Shown here one piece after another: positions 59,764 through 64,000 of a DNA stretch of 64,000 nucleotides. Positions within the stretch are counted from its first letter, which is position 1. Each line of letters opens with the position of its first letter. Under the pieces are notes generated by a model, which made no database searches, was not told the origin of the DNA, and was given only the letters and a program-made list of their open reading frames with translations. The DNA comes from Petunia secreta (Eukaryota; Streptophyta; Magnoliopsida; Solanales; Solanaceae). The position numbers and the translations under genes are program-made. The stretch lies in assembly GCA_029990175.1 (NCBI GenBank), contig JARKIP010000011.1, positions 9,858,001 through 9,922,000 of the forward strand, in the 5' to 3' direction.

Positions 59764-62700
59764 TATCAATAATGCCCATTCTTTCAACATATTTTATAAA
59801 TGCTTTGGGCGGTAATCCTTTCATCAAAGGATCAATTTTGATGCTAATATCTTCAATCAACACTCTATTTTCCTGAACTTCTTTTTAGTTTAAATTATTT
59901 CAAGTCTATAGGCTTAGAACCCTTTGTATACCTATTATTCTAAGAGAAAAGACTGCTGATGAGTTATCACAATAAATTTTCAGCAGCTTGGCAATACTGT
60001 TAACTAGTCAAGTCCTGAAACAAAGTTCCTAAGCCACTTAGCCGAAATTGTGGCCTCAAAGATTCCACAAACTCAACTTCCATGGTGGATGCAATTGTGA
60101 TAGACTGCTTTGTACTCTTCCATGATATTTCTCCTTAAGCTAATAGGAACAAAATATGGATTTTCTTGTATACTCATACCACCATAAGCTGAATCTGAAT
60201 ATTCAACCACATCAAGATGATCAGATTTTCTATAAGTGCACATATAATCTTTTGTTCCTTGCAAGTATCTCAACACTTTCTTTACAGTCCTCCAATGATC
60301 CATTCCTGGATTGCTTTGATAGCTACCCAACATTCCAACAACAAACCTGATGTCTGGTCTGGTACATGCTTGGGCATACATTCTCCCAACTACGAATGCA
60401 TCGGAAATATCTTTCATTTATTTACATTTCAATTCATTCTTTGGACATTGAGTAAGACTGAGTTTATCTTCCTTTTGAATTGGAACGAGACATGATGAGC
60501 AATTTTCTATTCTAAATCTCTCCAAAACTTTATTGATATTTGCCTTTTGAGAAAGCCCTAACAATTTTTGTGATCTATCCCAGAGTATTTCTATCCCGAT
60601 CACATAGGTTGCCTCTCCCATATCTTTCATTTCAAAGTTCTTAGAGAGAAAACTCTTGTTGTCATGCATCATACTAAGATCATCAGTAGCAAGCAATATG
60701 TCAACATACATGACTAAATTTATAAACTTACTCCCACTAACCTTCATATATATACACCGGTCAATGATATTTTCCTTAAATCCAAAGGCGACAATAGTTT
60801 CATGAAACTTAAGATACCGTTGTCGAGAAACTTGTTTAAACCTGTATATTGATTCCTTCAGTTTACACACCATGTGTTCCCTTTATTTCACTTCAAACCC
60901 CTCTTGTTGATCCATATAAACTTCTTCCTTTAAATTTCCATTTAGAAAGATGGTTTTCACATCTATTTAATATAGTTCTATGTCATAATGAACCACCAAA
61001 GCCATTATAATTCTAAGTGAATCCTTTTTAGAGATGGGTGAAAAGGTCTCTATATAGTAAACACCATGTTCATGAGTAAATCCTTTGGCAACAAGTTTGG
61101 CCTTGTGACATTTGATATTGCCATTTGAGTTGCATTTGGATTTTTAAAGACACATTTACACCCCTCTTTTGCAAACTTCTAGTAATTCAACAAGGTCTCA
61201 AACTTCATTTAGTTGTATGGATTTCAACTTATCTTTCATAGCATCTAACCACTTATCAGAATTATTAACTACAATCGCTTGTGAAAATGAAATCGGGTCA
61301 TCATCGATTTTCAAATCATCCAAATCAATTTTTGGATAAATTCTAACTCGTGTAGATATACCAAATAATCTTAAGAAATAACATGTTTTACTTTTCTTTA
61401 AGACTTACACAAGGCTACTTCTTGTGGTACATCTACTGCAGGTTCATCAATTATGTCTTCATTATGAATAGCATGATTATTTATTTGTTATTCTTGTTGG
61501 TTGTTAGGTGGTACAACAACTTCAGGAACAACTTTAGAAGAAGTATGGGTAAAGGTATTTTCACCTAACTTTCCTAATTTTTACATTACGTGGTTCTTCA
61601 CTCCCACTGACTTCACAATTCTCAATGAACCTAGCGTTTCCAGTTTTAAAAATTTTTCTGGATAACCAATTGAGAAACCACTAATTTTCTGTGGATCCAG
61701 TTTCTTTTCTCGTGGATTATAAATTCTTACTTTTTTCGGGCAGCCCCAAACATGCAGGTGCCTTAAACTAGGTTTCCTACCAGTCCAAAGTTCAAAAGGT
61801 GTCTTTGGATTTGCCTTACTCGGAACCCTATTTAATAAGTACACTATCGTCTTTAACCATATGTCCATAATGAAGTGGGTAAATATGAATTACTTAACAT
61901 ACTCCTAACCATTTCCATTAATGTACAATTATGTCTTTTTGTCACTCCATTTTATTGTGGTGTGCCAGACATTGTGTATTGAGAACATATGCCAAGCTTT
62001 TCGAGAAATTTAGAAAATGGAGTAAGGTGTTGTCTAGTTTCATCATATCTTCCATAATACTCACCACATCTATCTGACCTTGGTTATTTTCACCTTTCAG
62101 TCTAATTTCATTTCAACGTTATTAATAAATACCTTTAAGGAATTTACTGCTTGAGATTTTTCATGCAACAAATAGACATAACCATAATGTGAAAAGTCAT
62201 CAATAAAGATAAAGTATTTTTCCTTACTGAAAGATGGAACATCAAAAGGACCACAAATGTCAGTATGTACACAAACATTTAGGTCTGTAAAATCCAAATC
62301 TGGAAGGATTTCATTCTTAACTAATCTTTCCAGTCTCTTTGGATATGTGACCTAAACGTTTATGCCATAAGTAAGAAGAGTGTTCCTTCACCAAACTACT
62401 TTTGATTCCAACATTGTGATGCAGAGTTAAGAGGGTTTCAACAAACAAATTATCAAGATTTAGTTTGTATAAACCATCACAAAGAATACCAGAACCAAGG
62501 AGATGATTATGCTTAAACTAACTAAAATATCCAATCGAAATTAAAAGAGTATCTAGTCTTATCTAACTTAGACAAAAAAAAAATCTTGAAATAGAAGATT
62601 CATAATAAGTTTCAAATAAGTCTAAGTGACACCCAATATTTAGGATTAAACGATAAGTCTTGATAGCTTGAACAAGCGCCTTCATTCTATTCCCTATGTA

Positions 62701-63805
62701 CAAAAATTTTTCATTATGTTTTATGGTACGTTTAGGCTGTAATGAATCCTTGCAATACATATTAGAAATATAAACAGTACAATCAAAGTCAATCCACCAA
62801 GTATTATAAGGAACTTCAGATAAATTTGATTCGAGACATGTAAAAGCAGAAGGCTTACCTTTCTTCTCAAACCATGCCTTACATTTCAGGTAGTCTTTTT
62901 AAAAGTGTCTAGATTTTCCAAAGAAACGACGCTTATCATTCTTGTTTTCCTTCTTACATAGTTAATGAGAGGACTCATTAACATTATGGTTCCTCTATTT
63001 ACCCTTAACATGCTTCTTTCCTTTCTTTCTAGCTCATTAATGGCTTACAAAGTTAATGGAGTGGGTTCTTAGACTTTTTTGCCTTGTTTCTTCCTAAATA
63101 AGCATTACACACATTTCGTGCACGTTCCATTTGTCTTTCATGGTGTTGTAGTTCATTTAGAAAGGACCATACTCCGACGGTAATGAGTTGATGATAAACT
63201 GTACGAGGAAATTTTCATCCACTTCCATTCCCAGAGTTAAACCTTACTACTATGTTTGTCCTTTCAATGATATGCTCATGCATGGTACGTGAACAATCAA
63301 ACATCATGGTGGTTTAAGTACCCATTAGTGTCCTAGCAAGGGACTTGTCAGCAATTTAGGAGCATTCTTCCACAAGTCTTAGAAGCTCTTTGGCACTTTC
63401 AAAGTTGGGAAGACTAGACTTAATATTGCCCGCAATACTCATTCGCTGGAACATTAGGCTTAATCTGTTAGACCTATCGCACTGCTTAAAATAGGACTTT
63501 TCTTTAGCAGTTTCAGTTGCAGTAAAGCAGCTGGCTTCTCAATGTAGAGTGCAACATCAAGATCTAAAATTCTGAGATGGAATTTGATATGTTCGCAACA
63601 TTACGAGAAGTTCAGTCTGTTAAAAGCCGTAATAGAAGCATAATGCAAATGACGAGCAAGTGCTCCAAATATAATATGTTCATTCGTTAACGCTTTGAGT
63701 TATAAACTAAATATACTATCAAATTCAGAAATGGTTTATATGTACTTTAACTGTATCTCGATATTCACCTTTGGGTAGAACGTCAAAAATACTAACTTTA
63801 GACAT
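59764..63805 (-). pseudogene. Ty1/copia gag-pol, third lineage, heavily decayed
   Basis: Start MSKVSIFDVLPKGEY at 63805. Gag remnants at 63400-63100 include LPNFESAKELLRLVEECS and CNAYLGRNKAKKSKN. GAG-pre-integrase and integrase follow (CVHTDICGPFDVPSFSKEKY near 62250, YLLNRVPSKANPKTPFELW near 61820), then reverse transcriptase (VCKLKESIYRFKQVSRQRYL at 60870; active site YVDILLATDD near 60700, where YVDD is expected, so the second Asp is lost), RT end and RNase H (60420-60070: ACTRPDIRFVVGML, SDSAYGG) and the pol end IDPLMKGLPPKAF near 59790-59840. Many stops and frameshifts. It differs from the lineage at 4903-19833. Confidence 0.85.
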
Positions 63806-64000
63806 TATGATGCTTAATATAATTTAACAAAATTTGACAATTTTCTAATGCACTAATTAGTATTATTTGCTATCTTTGGATAATTAAATAAAACTAACGG
63901 TTCATTTAATTTATCTCTTCAATGTTCAAGGATTATAAGAACAAACTATCAACCTTTGGATGATCCATAAATATCCATGAACTTCAATTTACCCATAATT
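63806..64000. other. Leader of the last copia, running off the window
   Basis: AT-rich and without a recognisable primer site or LTR end. The 5' LTR is presumed to lie beyond the window. Confidence 0.35.

Overview
The window reads as nuclear DNA of a flowering plant, probably a eudicot. It is AT-rich, and almost everything recognisable is plant-type transposable-element sequence: Ty1/copia and Ty3/gypsy Tat/Ogre-type elements with plant-style primer-binding sites, a Mutator-like transposase, and a DUF1985/Ulp1 gene of the kind plant transposons carry. The one trace of an ordinary plant gene is a broken RADIALIS-like MYB copy. I saw no tRNA, rRNA, CRISPR array or bacterial operon. The species cannot be named from this sequence.

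Layout. 1-4902: the 3' part of an Ogre/Tat-like gypsy element (tandem repeats, untranslated region, 2.8-kb LTR) inserted into a minus-strand copia element. 4903-12525: two degenerate copia copies in tandem that share one LTR (8640-8937). 12526-14356: a plus-strand copia LTR with a G25 tract, the RADIALIS-like pseudogene, and the 5' end of an old copia. 14357-19833: a nearly complete, recent minus-strand copia with TTGCC target duplications, sitting inside that old copia LTR. 21287-22606: a probable 1.3-kb solo LTR.

22607-46332 is the most interesting region. I interpret it as one large, decayed Mutator-like composite element. It carries a DUF1985-Ulp1 protease gene (plus strand), two paralogous intact 104-codon genes (minus), an intact GRF-zinc-finger/transmembrane gene (plus), a small broken gene (minus) and a MURA-type transposase pseudogene (minus). 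Its introns and spacers, but not its exons, are studded with a 15-bp palindrome, GATGTTC-N-GAACATC, and degenerate copies. Several of its small genes share a promoter-like module. It was later invaded by a complete copia (29620-35101, target duplication CAACC) and a gypsy solo LTR (37606-40941), and it contains a 1.5-kb field of 51-bp repeats. No terminal inverted repeats were found by eye, so its borders are inferred.

46333-58778: an array of four homologous Tat-type gypsy LTRs separated by three internal segments. One segment lacks reverse transcriptase and integrase, one has a broken but nearly full pol, and one is only the 3' tail. The tails of the last two hold homologous antisense reading frames with their own TATA boxes. 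59764-64000: a heavily decayed minus-strand copia that runs off the window. No retroelement here has an intact pol. The only undamaged reading frames I would treat as candidate genes are the GRF gene and the two 104-residue genes; the Ulp1 catalytic exon is also open.
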